NCBI GenBank assembly: GCA_900548745.1
Contig: URLQ01000128.1
Coordinates: forward strand, 1 to 8,264
From: an uncultured Prevotella sp.
GTDB lineage: Bacteria; Bacteroidota; Bacteroidia; Bacteroidales; Bacteroidaceae
Reading direction: 5' to 3'
DNA length: 8,264 nt
The position numbers were made by a program, and so were the translations under genes. Numbering within the stretch: the stretch's first letter is position 1; each line of letters starts with the position of its first letter. Positions 1 through 6,977 of this stretch are shown here, one piece after another. The notes under the pieces were generated by a model that saw nothing but the letters and a program-made list of their open reading frames with translations, was not told the DNA's origin and searched no databases.

Positions 1-119
1 TGCTGTTCCAACCGCTGGTGAAGATAGCGTTGGGCAGGGACGTATGGAATATCGTAGATGTCGCTGTGGCGGTTCTGCTGATAGTGCTGACATTTGCGGT
101 AGGCAGGAAAGACAATTGA
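1..119 (+). CDS. C-terminal tail of a membrane protein (partial)
   Basis: An open frame enters from the left edge (codons in phase with base 3) and stops at TGA 117-119, giving 38 residues. The visible tail begins LFQPLVKIALGRDVWN, continues with a strongly hydrophobic stretch (VAVAVLLIVLTFAVG) and ends with the charged residues RKDN. This is the look of a last transmembrane helix with a short charged tail at the membrane edge. The rest of the protein lies outside the window and I do not recognise the family. The next small ORF starts 32 bp downstream on the same strand, so cotranscription is possible. I see no terminator in between. Confidence 0.6.
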   Translation, partial: LFQPLVKIALGRDVWNIVDVAVAVLLIVLTFAVGRKDN

Positions 120-151
120 AAAACTGATTAAAATATAAACATATAAAACAG

Positions 152-397
152 ATGATTATGACAAACAATTATTATGATGCTCTCGCACAGCTGAGAGACG
201 AAGAGATGAAAGAAGAAGTTATGAACAGAATGGCAGAAGAGGCCATGAAGGAAGAATGTCTGGCGGAGGAACATATGGCGCAAATTGCCGCAGAGGAAGC
301 TGCCGCTCCTATTCTGTGCATATCGAATACCGGTGATACCTATATTGATAGGGTTGATAATAATGAAAAAGACTGTTTTGATGAGGACATGGCCTAA
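152..397 (+). CDS. Small acidic, helix-rich hypothetical protein (81 aa)
   Basis: The ORF starts at ATG 152, or at the in-frame ATG 158 (MTNNYYDALAQ...). I do not recognise it. Residues 8-50 are rich in Glu, Ala, Met and Lys with no Pro or Gly, which predicts one long amphipathic, possibly coiled-coil helix. The remaining 30 residues (from about 52, API LCISNTG) are less regular and end in the acidic sequence DCFDEDMA. There is no signal peptide or membrane segment. No Shine-Dalgarno sequence is visible, but the leader is A-rich, as is usual in Bacteroidetes. Its TAA overlaps the ATG of the next frame (TAATG, 395-399), a layout typical of translationally coupled gene pairs, so the two were probably made together. 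Whether it is still functional is uncertain because its partner looks broken. Confidence 0.5.
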   Translation: MIMTNNYYDALAQLRDEEMKEEVMNRMAEEAMKEECLAEEHMAQIAAEEAAAPILCISNTGDTYIDRVDNNEKDCFDEDMA

Positions 398-799
398 TGT
401 CAAATTGCCAAGCTCTTCTTGGTGCGAAATAAGATAAGTTACATTATGGACAACAGCAGGAACCTTTCACCACACCTCGTATCCTGGAGATTTATAAAAA
501 AGAAGAAAGCTGGCATTCGCCATATCTGGAAGAACCGTCCTTCAAACGCAATTCCTGCGTCAAGCCGAAACCCACTCTTAATGATGATGCAAAAAATGAG
601 CAATCGCCATTTGCATCAGAAGGAGAACTGGAGCAGTTTATAAGCGAAAACCCTGTACTTCAACAATTGGTCGAAAAACTTAAATTGCAACCAATTGCAC
701 TTGATGACAAAGCTGCCGGCAATAGCGAATGTCCGCTTTGATTCCAATATCGCATCAGGGTTGTTCAGACTTTTAGAGATGCTACGACAAGAAAAATAA
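397..799 (+). pseudogene. Damaged or recoded small CDS, coupled to the preceding ORF
   Basis: ATG 397 overlaps the previous stop. Its frame reads MSNCQALLGAK, then TAA (430-432), then about 102 protein-like residues. Segments include EPFTTPRILEIYKKEESW and GELEQFISENPVLQQLVEKL. It stops at TGA 739-741. Immediately across that stop, the +1 frame continues with DSNIASGLFRLLEMLRQEK and ends at TAA 797-799. The junction is CTT TGA, the same slippery pair used in prfB recoding, and the +1 direction is the one that restores sense. An alternative start is ATG 446, which would need one extra base to join the main frame. Two interruptions make a decayed gene the simplest reading. Programmed frameshifting at the second is possible, but no stimulatory SD-like element is seen upstream. 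The family is not recognised; the product would be soluble, charged and helical near its C-terminus. Confidence 0.45.
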
Positions 800-837
800 G
801 CGTGGCTCACATTTTTGCTGTTAAACCTGCATATCGT

Positions 838-868
838 TTTGTCACAAAACAAATTATGGCTATATTTG
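838..868 (+). promoter_or_regulatory. Bacteroidetes-type promoter for the TPR membrane protein
   Basis: A TTTG -33 box lies at 838-841 and a TATATTTG -7 box (consensus TAnnTTTG) at 861-868, separated by 19 bp, the expected spacing for the Bacteroidetes primary sigma factor. Transcription would begin around 872-876, about 20 nt before ATG 893. This rules out the longer frame that could be read from TTG 815, because that codon lies upstream of the promoter. Confidence 0.65.
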
Positions 869-892
869 TGGCATCTATTAACTATTGACCAA

Positions 893-2893
893 ATGCGACA
901 CATTATGTTATACGGCTATACAGGAAAACAAAAGAATCCTCCCACACCAGAAGAAGAAAAGGCGGAGGAGGAGCGCATGAGAAAGGAACGACGCAAAGAG
1001 ATTGTCGGGACGGCAATACTTCACACTCTGTTGCTGCCCATACTGCTGCCGGTAGCTTTTGCCGTTCTTGTTTATCTCGGTATAAAGATTTGCGTGGAGA
1101 AAATAAAGGAATGGAATAAGAACGAATGGAAACGCAGTAAGAAAGATGTGGAAGAGGAGGAATGGTCGGAACCACGTCCGAAGCTGCTGTCGCACACCAT
1201 CACGACGTGCAACCACGAGTTGCCGACGCTGTTCGACAGACACTACGTAGTATACGTGGAAACGGAATACAAACAACCGCTCAACTCCTTCATCAGCAAC
1301 AATATGGAATATATACGCAAAGGATTTTTGGAAAAGAACTACCATTTCGTATATATCCCCGAACTGAAAAAACTTTCTGACGAAGACCTTGCGTGCGCCT
1401 TTCCTCTCGACACAGCATCGATGACTGATGAGATAAGGAACGACATTCGCAATATCACCACCGAACAGTTCTCTCATATGTTCGCCTCTCTTATCGGTAT
1501 GGACTTTAGCGGCAGCAAGGCAGGACTGTTGAGCCTACACCGCTATCACAACGATGAAGGATACAAAATACCCGACCTTGATTATTCAAAATCCCACTTT
1601 GTCTATGTAGACCTGCAGGACTGCTGCCCCGACAACATCAAGGAGGCGTTCGAGGAATATTTTGAGTTCTACGCCAGAGAACTGAGTCCAGGTCCCTTCT
1701 GCGTACGTCCAAGGGAAGAATACCCTCTTGACATCTGGCAGGAAGGAGAAACCGGCGGACTTCAGAACAACGTCCCAGACTATTTGTTTTATGATGTCCA
1801 GCAGAAGATGTTGGGCATAGCCGAGGAGATAAGACAGAGAGTGGAAATCCTGAAGCAGGGTGGATATATCGAACTGCTCCTGCATACGCTCGGTGCAGAC
1901 CTCGTGAAGCAGATCAACGACTCACGGAAGACCGCCACTCCACTGATGCACCTCAATATATCCGACAACCTGCGGATATTCATCCCGGAACTGGACAACC
2001 GGGAGATGAAGATGCCTGCCCTCGCCCGTGCCTTGTATGTGTTCTATCTCCGCCATGAGGAAGGAGTGGAGTTCAAATTCCTGTCGGAGTTCACAGAAGA
2101 GCTCTTCTCACTCTACCGCCTCGCCAGCAACCGCCTCGACGATACCCGGCTGCGCGCCACGGTGGACAGTCTGGTGAACCCTACGGAAAACAAGATCAAC
2201 GAATGTGTGAGCAGAATAAAGACGGCGTTCCTCAGTGTGATGGACGAATATGCGGCACGCAACTACTGTCTGCAGATGCGCAGCAAGGAATTCAGAAGGG
2301 AAGCCTCAGATGAGGAAGGCAAGGTGAGGATATTCAAGGACATGGCGAAATACATTTCCCTGCCGCGCCATCTGGTCAGATATCCGGATGCCGTCAGACA
2401 GGTGCCTGTCATAAAGGGTAGCAGCTTACTTGACAGATGCCTTATTGAGGAAGAGTTCGACCGTCGGCTCGACAGAATGAAAGAAGCGGTAAACTGGTTT
2501 ACGAATCTGGATAACAATAAAAGTCTCTTCGGCAGGAAGAAACGCGAGGCGGAGAAACAGCGTCTACGCTCGGAATTGGTTGAGGCATCTATGGCTGTGC
2601 TCGAAATGCAACCGAATAATTTTCTTGCCCACTTCAACCTCGGCGAAGCATATTGCAACGCCGTAGACTTCGACAAGTCCATACACGAAAACACAATGCT
2701 CATCGAGCACGACGCCTACACATGGAATGTCTCGTATATCAACCGTGCGGAAGCTTATCTATACGCCGGAGAATACGACAGGGGACTTGCCGACATTAAC
2801 AGCTATTTCAATTCCCTTCGCCGATGGAAAGAAGGTGATGAGGAAGCCGATAGAATAAAGGCGTTGCTGATGAAGGCTAAAGTGGAAAGTTGA
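893..2893 (+). CDS. Membrane-anchored TPR protein of unknown function (666 aa)
   Basis: The start is taken as ATG 893, just after the predicted transcription start. ATG 905 (MLYGYTGKQ) is equally possible, and ATG 977 behind a purine-rich GGAGGAG is less likely. Residues about 15-36 are highly charged (Glu/Lys/Arg). One hydrophobic segment at about 37-66 (VGTAILHTLLLPILLPVAFA...) is a likely membrane anchor. A large soluble part follows. In its middle lie PALARALYVFYLRHEEG (about 375-391) and NPTENKINECVSRIKTAF (about 429-446), then ISLPRHLVRYP near 488. I believe this combination recurs in uncharacterised Bacteroidetes proteins, but that is recollection and no function is attached. Two TPR repeats close the protein, at about 575-607 (NNFLAHFNLGEAYCNAVDF) and 610-641 (NRAEAYLYAGEYDRGLADI), which suggests a protein-binding role. 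It has its own promoter and appears monocistronic; no clear terminator follows. Confidence 0.85.
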   Translation: MRHIMLYGYTGKQKNPPTPEEEKAEEERMRKERRKEIVGTAILHTLLLPILLPVAFAVLVYLGIKICVEKIKEWNKNEWKRSKKDVEEEEWSEPRPKLLSHTITTCNHELPTLFDRHYVVYVETEYKQPLNSFISNNMEYIRKGFLEKNYHFVYIPELKKLSDEDLACAFPLDTASMTDEIRNDIRNITTEQFSHMFASLIGMDFSGSKAGLLSLHRYHNDEGYKIPDLDYSKSHFVYVDLQDCCPDNIKEAFEEYFEFYARELSPGPFCVRPREEYPLDIWQEGETGGLQNNVPDYLFYDVQQKMLGIAEEIRQRVEILKQGGYIELLLHTLGADLVKQINDSRKTATPLMHLNISDNLRIFIPELDNREMKMPALARALYVFYLRHEEGVEFKFLSEFTEELFSLYRLASNRLDDTRLRATVDSLVNPTENKINECVSRIKTAFLSVMDEYAARNYCLQMRSKEFRREASDEEGKVRIFKDMAKYISLPRHLVRYPDAVRQVPVIKGSSLLDRCLIEEEFDRRLDRMKEAVNWFTNLDNNKSLFGRKKREAEKQRLRSELVEASMAVLEMQPNNFLAHFNLGEAYCNAVDFDKSIHENTMLIEHDAYTWNVSYINRAEAYLYAGEYDRGLADINSYFNSLRRWKEGDEEADRIKALLMKAKVES

Positions 2894-2942
2894 CAGAATT
2901 ATTAAAAATAGATGCATAAATGTACTTTTTTCCTTTATACAG

Positions 2943-2972
2943 GTTGGTATTTGAAAAAAATATGTAAGTTTG
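2943..2972 (+). promoter_or_regulatory. Probable promoter of the phosphohexomutase gene
   Basis: A perfect TAnnTTTG -7 box (TAAGTTTG, 2965-2972) sits 28 bp before ATG 3001. The best-placed -33 match is only GTTG at 2943-2946 with an 18-bp spacer. A perfect TTTG at 2950-2953 is too close (11 bp). The 107-bp gap after the TPR gene holds nothing else that I can name. Confidence 0.45.
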
Positions 2973-3000
2973 CTTTGATTTTAATATAATATCATAATCC

Positions 3001-4470
3001 ATGAACTGGAAAAAACTACAGAATGGCTCCGATATAAGGGGCGTGGCACTTGAAGGTGTTGAGGGAGAACACGTGAATCTGACACCTGAAGTGACTGAAA
3101 TAATTGCAAAATCGTTTGTAAAATGGCTTGGTAACACTACCGGAAGTGATGACCTCACGGTGGCAATAGGTACAGACTGCCGTCTGTCTGGCGAAAGCAT
3201 TAAGGAAGCCTTCGTCAAAGGGGCAATGCAGGCTGGCGCAAATGTCGTTGACTGTGGACTGGCTTCCACACCGGCTATGTTTATGTCCACCGTAAGCGCA
3301 CCGACGATGGCTTCGGCAGCTGTGATGGTTACTGCAAGCCATCTGCCGTTCAACCGTAACGGACTTAAGTTCTTTACTCCTAAGGGTGGACTCGACAGCA
3401 AGGACATTGCCGCTATACTCGATATTGCTGAAAAGGGCGATTATGCTTCTGCAAAAGCAGAAGGATGCTGCTCTACGTTTGATTTCATGACGGTCTATTC
3501 GCATCATCTTGCCCGCTACATCCGTGGCGGAGTGGGTTCCGACGACTATCTGCATCCTCTTTCAGACATGCACATCATCGTTGATGCCGGCAATGGCAAT
3601 GGCGGATTCTTTGAAAAGGTGCTCCGTTCGCTTGGTGCCGACACCACGGGCAGCCAGTTCCTTAATCCCGACGGACATTTCCCTAACCATATTCCTAATC
3701 CAGAAAATGCCGATGCTATGGCTTCGGTATGCAAGGCTGTGGTAGAGAGCCATGCCGACTTGGGAGTAATCTTCGACACCGATGTTGACCGCTCCGCTAT
3801 CGTCGACCACAAAGGAGAGCCTATCAACCGTAATGCGCTCATTGCACTTATCGCTGCCGTGATACTCGAAGAGCATCCGGGCAGTACGGTTGTTACCGAC
3901 TCCGTAACGTCTGACGGACTGGCTGACTACATCAAGTCGAAGGGTGGCAAGCATCATCGCTTCCGTCGCGGCTACAGAAATGTTATTAATGAAGGAAAGC
4001 GACTTAATGAAGCCGGCGAAGAGTGTTGGCTGGCAATAGAGACTTCTGGCCATGCTGCATTGCGTGAAAACTATTTCCTTGACGATGGTGCCTATCTTGC
4101 AGCCAAGCTTATAATCCATGCAGCCAAGCTGAACAAGCAGGGAAAACAGTTGCAGGACATCATCTCCACTCTCAAACAACCGAAGGAGAGCAAGGAGATA
4201 AGGATAAAGATAACACAGACGGACTTCAAAGCGTATGGTCAGAAGGTGCTTGAGGATATGAAGACCAAGTTTGCCGAAGTGCCAGGCTGGACTCTTGTTG
4301 AGCCAAACTATGAGGGTGTGCGTGTTAGCTGCACCAATGGCGATGAAGAGGGATGGCTGCTGTTGCGCATGTCGCTCCACGACCCAGTGATGCCTCTCAA
4401 CATAGAGAGCAATGTGGAAGGCGGTGTTGCCGTGATAGAAGGCAAGCTGAAACAGCTCGGACTGTTATAA
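3001..4470 (+). CDS. Phosphohexomutase (phosphoglucomutase/phosphomannomutase family), 489 aa
   Basis: This cytosolic enzyme of the alpha-D-phosphohexomutase family should move a phosphate between C6 and C1 of a hexose phosphate, feeding sugar-nucleotide and polysaccharide synthesis. The N-terminus has the typical NGSDIRG (8-14). The phosphoserine loop is TASHLPFNRNG (111-121) with catalytic Ser113. The metal-binding loop is DTDVDR (259-264), with Asp259, 261 and 263 kept although the usual second residue is Gly. The sugar-binding loop is ETSGH (347-351). In the C-terminal domain the phosphate loop is RMSLHDP (456-462), unlike the common RxSGTEP. Full length suggests an intact four-domain enzyme. 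The TASHLP variant belongs to a divergent subfamily, as far as I recall, so glucose versus mannose specificity cannot be decided from sequence. It starts 28 bp after a -7 box and ends at a hairpin terminator. Confidence 0.92.
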   Translation: MNWKKLQNGSDIRGVALEGVEGEHVNLTPEVTEIIAKSFVKWLGNTTGSDDLTVAIGTDCRLSGESIKEAFVKGAMQAGANVVDCGLASTPAMFMSTVSAPTMASAAVMVTASHLPFNRNGLKFFTPKGGLDSKDIAAILDIAEKGDYASAKAEGCCSTFDFMTVYSHHLARYIRGGVGSDDYLHPLSDMHIIVDAGNGNGGFFEKVLRSLGADTTGSQFLNPDGHFPNHIPNPENADAMASVCKAVVESHADLGVIFDTDVDRSAIVDHKGEPINRNALIALIAAVILEEHPGSTVVTDSVTSDGLADYIKSKGGKHHRFRRGYRNVINEGKRLNEAGEECWLAIETSGHAALRENYFLDDGAYLAAKLIIHAAKLNKQGKQLQDIISTLKQPKESKEIRIKITQTDFKAYGQKVLEDMKTKFAEVPGWTLVEPNYEGVRVSCTNGDEEGWLLLRMSLHDPVMPLNIESNVEGGVAVIEGKLKQLGLL

Positions 4471-4479
4471 CAAAAGGAC

Positions 4480-4511
4480 AAGTAGACGAGTAGACAACTC
4501 GTCTACTTTTT
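4480..4511 (+). terminator. Hairpin terminator between convergent genes
   Basis: An 11-bp perfect stem (AAGTAGACGAG 4480-4490 with CTCGTCTACTT 4498-4508) encloses a 7-nt loop, and the right arm runs into TTTTT (4507-4511). It begins 9 bp after the stop of the phosphohexomutase gene. The stop of the convergent RluA gene overlaps the T-run (4510-4512), so the hairpin can also end transcription from the other side, where it is followed by a weaker U-rich stretch. Confidence 0.85.
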
Positions 4512-5178
4512 ATAAGTTGAAAGCCTGCCACTCTGGAGCGTCGGGTAGGGGAGCCTCCACGCATATCGGCTGTTTTGACACCGGATGAGTGAACTCCACA
4601 CGACGTGCAAGCAGCGATATACTGCCATCTGGGTTGCTACGCTTTGCTCCATACTTCAGGTCGCCCTTTATAGGGCAGCCGATGCTTGCCAGCTGGCAGC
4701 GAATCTGATGATGGCGTCCGGTAAGCAGTTTCACTTCGATAAGCGTATAGTTGTCGGATGCACCGATAACCTTGTATTTCAGAATAGCCTTTTTGGCTCC
4801 TGGTTTCTCGTGGTCGTAGGAGTAGCTTTTGTTCTGCTTCTCGTTTCTCACGAGCCAGCTTTCTATTGTGCCTTCCGACTGCTGTGGCCGGTTTTTTGTC
4901 AGTGCCCAGTAGGTCTTATGAACGTCGCCGGTACGGAACATGTCGTTGAGACGTGACAGAGCCTTCGACGTGCGGGCAAAGACAACCAGTCCGCTCACGG
5001 GGCGGTCGAGTCTGTGCACCACTCCGAGGAAGACATTTCCCGGTTTGGCGTAAGCCTCCTTGATATATTCCTTTACGATGTCCGACAGCGGCTTGTCGCC
5101 AGTCTTGTCGCCTTGTACTATCTCGCCGCTTTTCTTGTTGACGATGATGATATGGTTGTCTTCGTAGACTACGTTCAT
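4510..5178 (-). CDS. RluA-family pseudouridine synthase (222 aa)
   Basis: This enzyme isomerises uridine to pseudouridine in structured RNA (rRNA or tRNA). The family signature HRLDRPVSGLVVFAR begins at residue 55, with the catalytic Asp58. The second conserved motif, LLTGRHHQIR (151-160), carries the conserved arginines that support the active site. GDLKYGAK and LLARRVEFTHP (from about 172 and 189) complete the usual C-terminal part. The protein begins directly with the catalytic domain (VVYEDNHIIIVNKKSG) and has no N-terminal S4 RNA-binding domain, so it belongs to the short single-domain group. The exact RNA position modified cannot be told from sequence. It lies 126 bp downstream of fabG on the same strand, but a long hairpin in that gap may separate the two transcripts. 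Confidence 0.93.
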   Translation of the reverse strand: MNVVYEDNHIIIVNKKSGEIVQGDKTGDKPLSDIVKEYIKEAYAKPGNVFLGVVHRLDRPVSGLVVFARTSKALSRLNDMFRTGDVHKTYWALTKNRPQQSEGTIESWLVRNEKQNKSYSYDHEKPGAKKAILKYKVIGASDNYTLIEVKLLTGRHHQIRCQLASIGCPIKGDLKYGAKRSNPDGSISLLARRVEFTHPVSKQPICVEAPLPDAPEWQAFNL

Positions 5179-5198
5179 TGTTTAAAAGATATAGAAAC

Positions 5199-5259
5199 AA
5201 CAAACACCCACCCTGTGTCAGTCCCCTTTGGGAAAGATATGAGGGTGGGATGTTTTGTT
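5199..5259 (-). terminator. Long imperfect stem-loop between fabG and the RluA gene
   Basis: An uninterrupted 8-bp GC-rich core (CCCACCCT 5207-5214 with AGGGTGGG 5242-5249) extends outward with only two single-base bulges, to AACAAACA (5199-5206) and TGTTTTGTT (5251-5259), about 16 bp in all. The 27-nt loop holds a smaller TCCC-CTTT-GGGA hairpin (5222-5233). On the minus strand the stem ends in TGTTTGTTGTTT, so it can act as a terminator or attenuator after fabG. It also lies within 21 bp of the start of the RluA gene, where it could serve as leader structure. I see no good promoter for the RluA gene in this gap. Confidence 0.6.
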
Positions 5260-5304
5260 TATTGTAGATTATAAAATTTCTTGAAATCTAAACTCTAAGT
5301 TCAA

Positions 5305-6063
5305 TTACATGTTCATACCGCCGTCGATCTGAATAACCTGACCGCTTACGTAGCTTGACATGTCAGAAGCCAGGAACAGACATACGTTGGCGATATCCTC
5401 AGTCTGACCGCCGCGGCGCAGAGGAATCTTCTTCATCCAGTCCTTGCGGATGTCCTCAGGCAGCTGTGCTGTCATGGCAGTCTCGATGAAGCCAGGAGCA
5501 ACGGCATTTGCGCGTACTCCCTTAGGACCGAGCTCCTGTGCTATACTCTTGGCGAGGGCAATCATACCAGCCTTTGAAGCAGCATAGTTACACTGTCCAG
5601 CGTTGCCGTGTACACCTACTACAGAAGCCATGTTGATGATAGAACCGCCACGCTGACGGAGCATGATTGGTGAGCAAGCGTGGATGAAGTTGAATGCAGA
5701 CTTCAGGTTCACGTTCAGCACAGCGTCCCACTGAGCCTCGCTCATGCGGAGCATCAGTCCGTCCTTTGTAATACCGGCATTGTTTACCAATACGTCGATA
5801 GAGCCGAAGTCGGCATGTATATGCTTTACGGTCTTTTCAGTCTCCTCGAAGTCAGCAGCGTTTCCTGCATAAGCGCGGCATGTAACGCCCAGCGCCTCAA
5901 TCTCCTTGCGAGTAGCCTCAAGTCCGGCTGCCATGTCATCGTTCAATACGAGGTCTGTGAATGCTATGTTTGCGCCTTCCTTGGCGAACTTCATTGCTAC
6001 GGCCTTACCTATTCCGCGTGCTGCACCAGTAATGAGTGCAGTCTTGCCTGTTAATAATCCCAT
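5305..6063 (-). CDS. fabG: 3-oxoacyl-[acyl-carrier-protein] reductase FabG (252 aa)
   Basis: This NADPH-dependent short-chain dehydrogenase reduces 3-oxoacyl-ACP to 3-hydroxyacyl-ACP in the fatty-acid elongation cycle of the cytosol. The Rossmann cofactor motif is TGAARGIG (12-19), followed by NNAG (94-97). The catalytic tetrad is visible as Asn119, Ser147, Tyr160 and Lys164 (YAASK). PGFIET (190-195) and the C-terminal SGQVIQIDGGMNM are typical of FabG rather than of other SDR enzymes. The length is normal for the family. It starts 36 bp after the TetR-family gene, with no terminator between, so the two are probably cotranscribed. This suggests that the regulator controls fatty-acid synthesis. 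A broader SDR substrate cannot be fully excluded. Confidence 0.92.
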   Translation of the reverse strand: MGLLTGKTALITGAARGIGKAVAMKFAKEGANIAFTDLVLNDDMAAGLEATRKEIEALGVTCRAYAGNAADFEETEKTVKHIHADFGSIDVLVNNAGITKDGLMLRMSEAQWDAVLNVNLKSAFNFIHACSPIMLRQRGGSIINMASVVGVHGNAGQCNYAASKAGMIALAKSIAQELGPKGVRANAVAPGFIETAMTAQLPEDIRKDWMKKIPLRRGGQTEDIANVCLFLASDMSSYVSGQVIQIDGGMNM

Positions 6064-6099
6064 TGTTTTTTTGTTTTATTATAAGATTTAAAATATGTG

Positions 6100-6696
6100 T
6101 TATTTGTTAGTGGAAATCTTTCCCAGTGCGCCATACACCACCTTTGCCACCAGCTGCTTGCTTGCCTCTGGCGTTATGCCGTGGCCGAGTCTGCCGCAGA
6201 TATATGGCACTTCGAGACCCTTGATGCAGTAGTGTGTTATGTCGGCAACAAGTTCCACGTTGTCGATGTCAAACTCTCCGTCTCTCTTTCCGTCTTCATA
6301 CACTTTGCGGAAGAGTTCTATTTCGTCCTCGTCGAAGTTTTTCCTCACTTTCTCCACCATCCAGATGTTACGGAAGAAGGCAGCACGCAGGTTACCGTTT
6401 CTCACCACCGTCTCCTTAATCATGCTCAGATGCGTGTAGATCAGTTCGATAATCTTGTCTTGCGGTCTCACCTTCTTGGCAGCCACCTCGTCCAGCTTGT
6501 CCGACAGGCGTTCCAGCTCGCCCTCGATGACAGCGTAGTATATATCCTCTTTGCTTTTAAAATATGTATAGAGCGTACGTCGTCCTTTGCCCGAGGCGAG
6601 GGCGATATCGTTCATCGTGGTGTTTTCAAGGCCGTTTCTCGCAAACAGCTGTCGCGCCACGTCTACCAACTTCTGTCTTGTTTTGGATATTGACAT
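6100..6696 (-). CDS. TetR/AcrR-family transcriptional regulator (198 aa)
   Basis: A dimeric ligand-responsive DNA-binding protein. The N-terminal helix-turn-helix is typical: AARQLF-like helix 1 (VDVARQLFARNGLENTT, from residue 11), then MNDIALASGKGRRTLYTYF (28-46) as the recognition region and KSKEDI after it. Residues beyond about 60 form the divergent, all-helical ligand and dimerisation domain; no ligand can be assigned. It lies directly upstream of fabG in what appears to be one operon, so fatty-acid metabolism is the likely target. An acyl-CoA or acyl-ACP type effector would be a reasonable guess only. A perfect 8+8 bp inverted repeat overlapping its own promoter suggests autorepression. 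A frame of nearly equal length on the opposite strand is a shadow. Confidence 0.92.
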   Translation of the reverse strand: MSISKTRQKLVDVARQLFARNGLENTTMNDIALASGKGRRTLYTYFKSKEDIYYAVIEGELERLSDKLDEVAAKKVRPQDKIIELIYTHLSMIKETVVRNGNLRAAFFRNIWMVEKVRKNFDEDEIELFRKVYEDGKRDGEFDIDNVELVADITHYCIKGLEVPYICGRLGHGITPEASKQLVAKVVYGALGKISTNK

Positions 6697-6789
6697 GATT
6701 ATCTGTTCTTGTTTGTCTGTTTATACGCAGTTCCTTAACATATTGTCTGCAAGTCCCTATACCTATTTATATATATAGCACATATGTTC

Positions 6790-6815
6790 TTGCACACAAT
6801 AATATGCGTGTGCAA
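6790..6815. promoter_or_regulatory. Candidate operator: perfect 8+8 bp inverted repeat
   Basis: TTGCACAC (6790-6797) and GTGTGCAA (6808-6815) form a perfect dyad with a 10-bp spacer. It covers the end of the -7 box and the expected transcription start of the TetR-family gene on the minus strand. That position is typical of a self-repressing regulator, and TetR proteins bind such palindromes as dimers. That this protein binds here is inference from position. Confidence 0.6.
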
Positions 6816-6844
6816 AAGTATTAAATTTTGATGAATGCGACAAG
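6813..6844 (-). promoter_or_regulatory. Promoter of the TetR-fabG operon
   Basis: On the minus strand, TACTTTTG (6820-6813) fits the TAnnTTTG -7 box exactly. CTTG (6844-6841), one mismatch from TTTG, lies 20 bp upstream. Transcription would start near 6808, inside the inverted repeat, leaving a 5' leader of about 110 nt before ATG 6696. Confidence 0.55.
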
Positions 6845-6977
6845 TTAAAAGCAATATTACTGTTCTTTTTTTACTTATTTTTAATCTTATCATGTATAAA
6901 TGGCGTTCTACTATTGTAATATTCCAAATATTCAATAATAAAAGTTGGGGAAATGAACATTTACGCATTTGCAGCAA

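Noticed and set aside
419..643. 74-residue frame over the damaged CDS
   Set aside because: Its product is rich in Ser, Arg, Lys, Asn and Met runs, while the neighbouring frame from 433 to 741 gives natural-looking sequence; it is probably a shadow.
815..892. TTG-initiated N-terminal extension of the TPR protein
   Set aside because: A good promoter at 838-868 lies within it, so these codons would be upstream of the transcription start. TTG starts are rare in this group.
961..979. Shine-Dalgarno-like GGAGGAG before ATG 977
   Set aside because: The purines encode the Glu-rich stretch EEER within the protein, and Bacteroidetes rarely depend on such sequences; starting there would remove a charged N-terminus that is in frame with ATG 893 and 905.
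3562..4380. 272-residue minus-strand frame inside the phosphohexomutase gene
   Set aside because: It lies wholly opposite a well-supported enzyme gene and shows no recognisable motif.
6097..6693. 198-residue plus-strand frame opposite the TetR gene
   Set aside because: The TetR frame has clear HTH homology; the opposite frame is a codon-phase shadow rich in His, Cys, Val and Phe.
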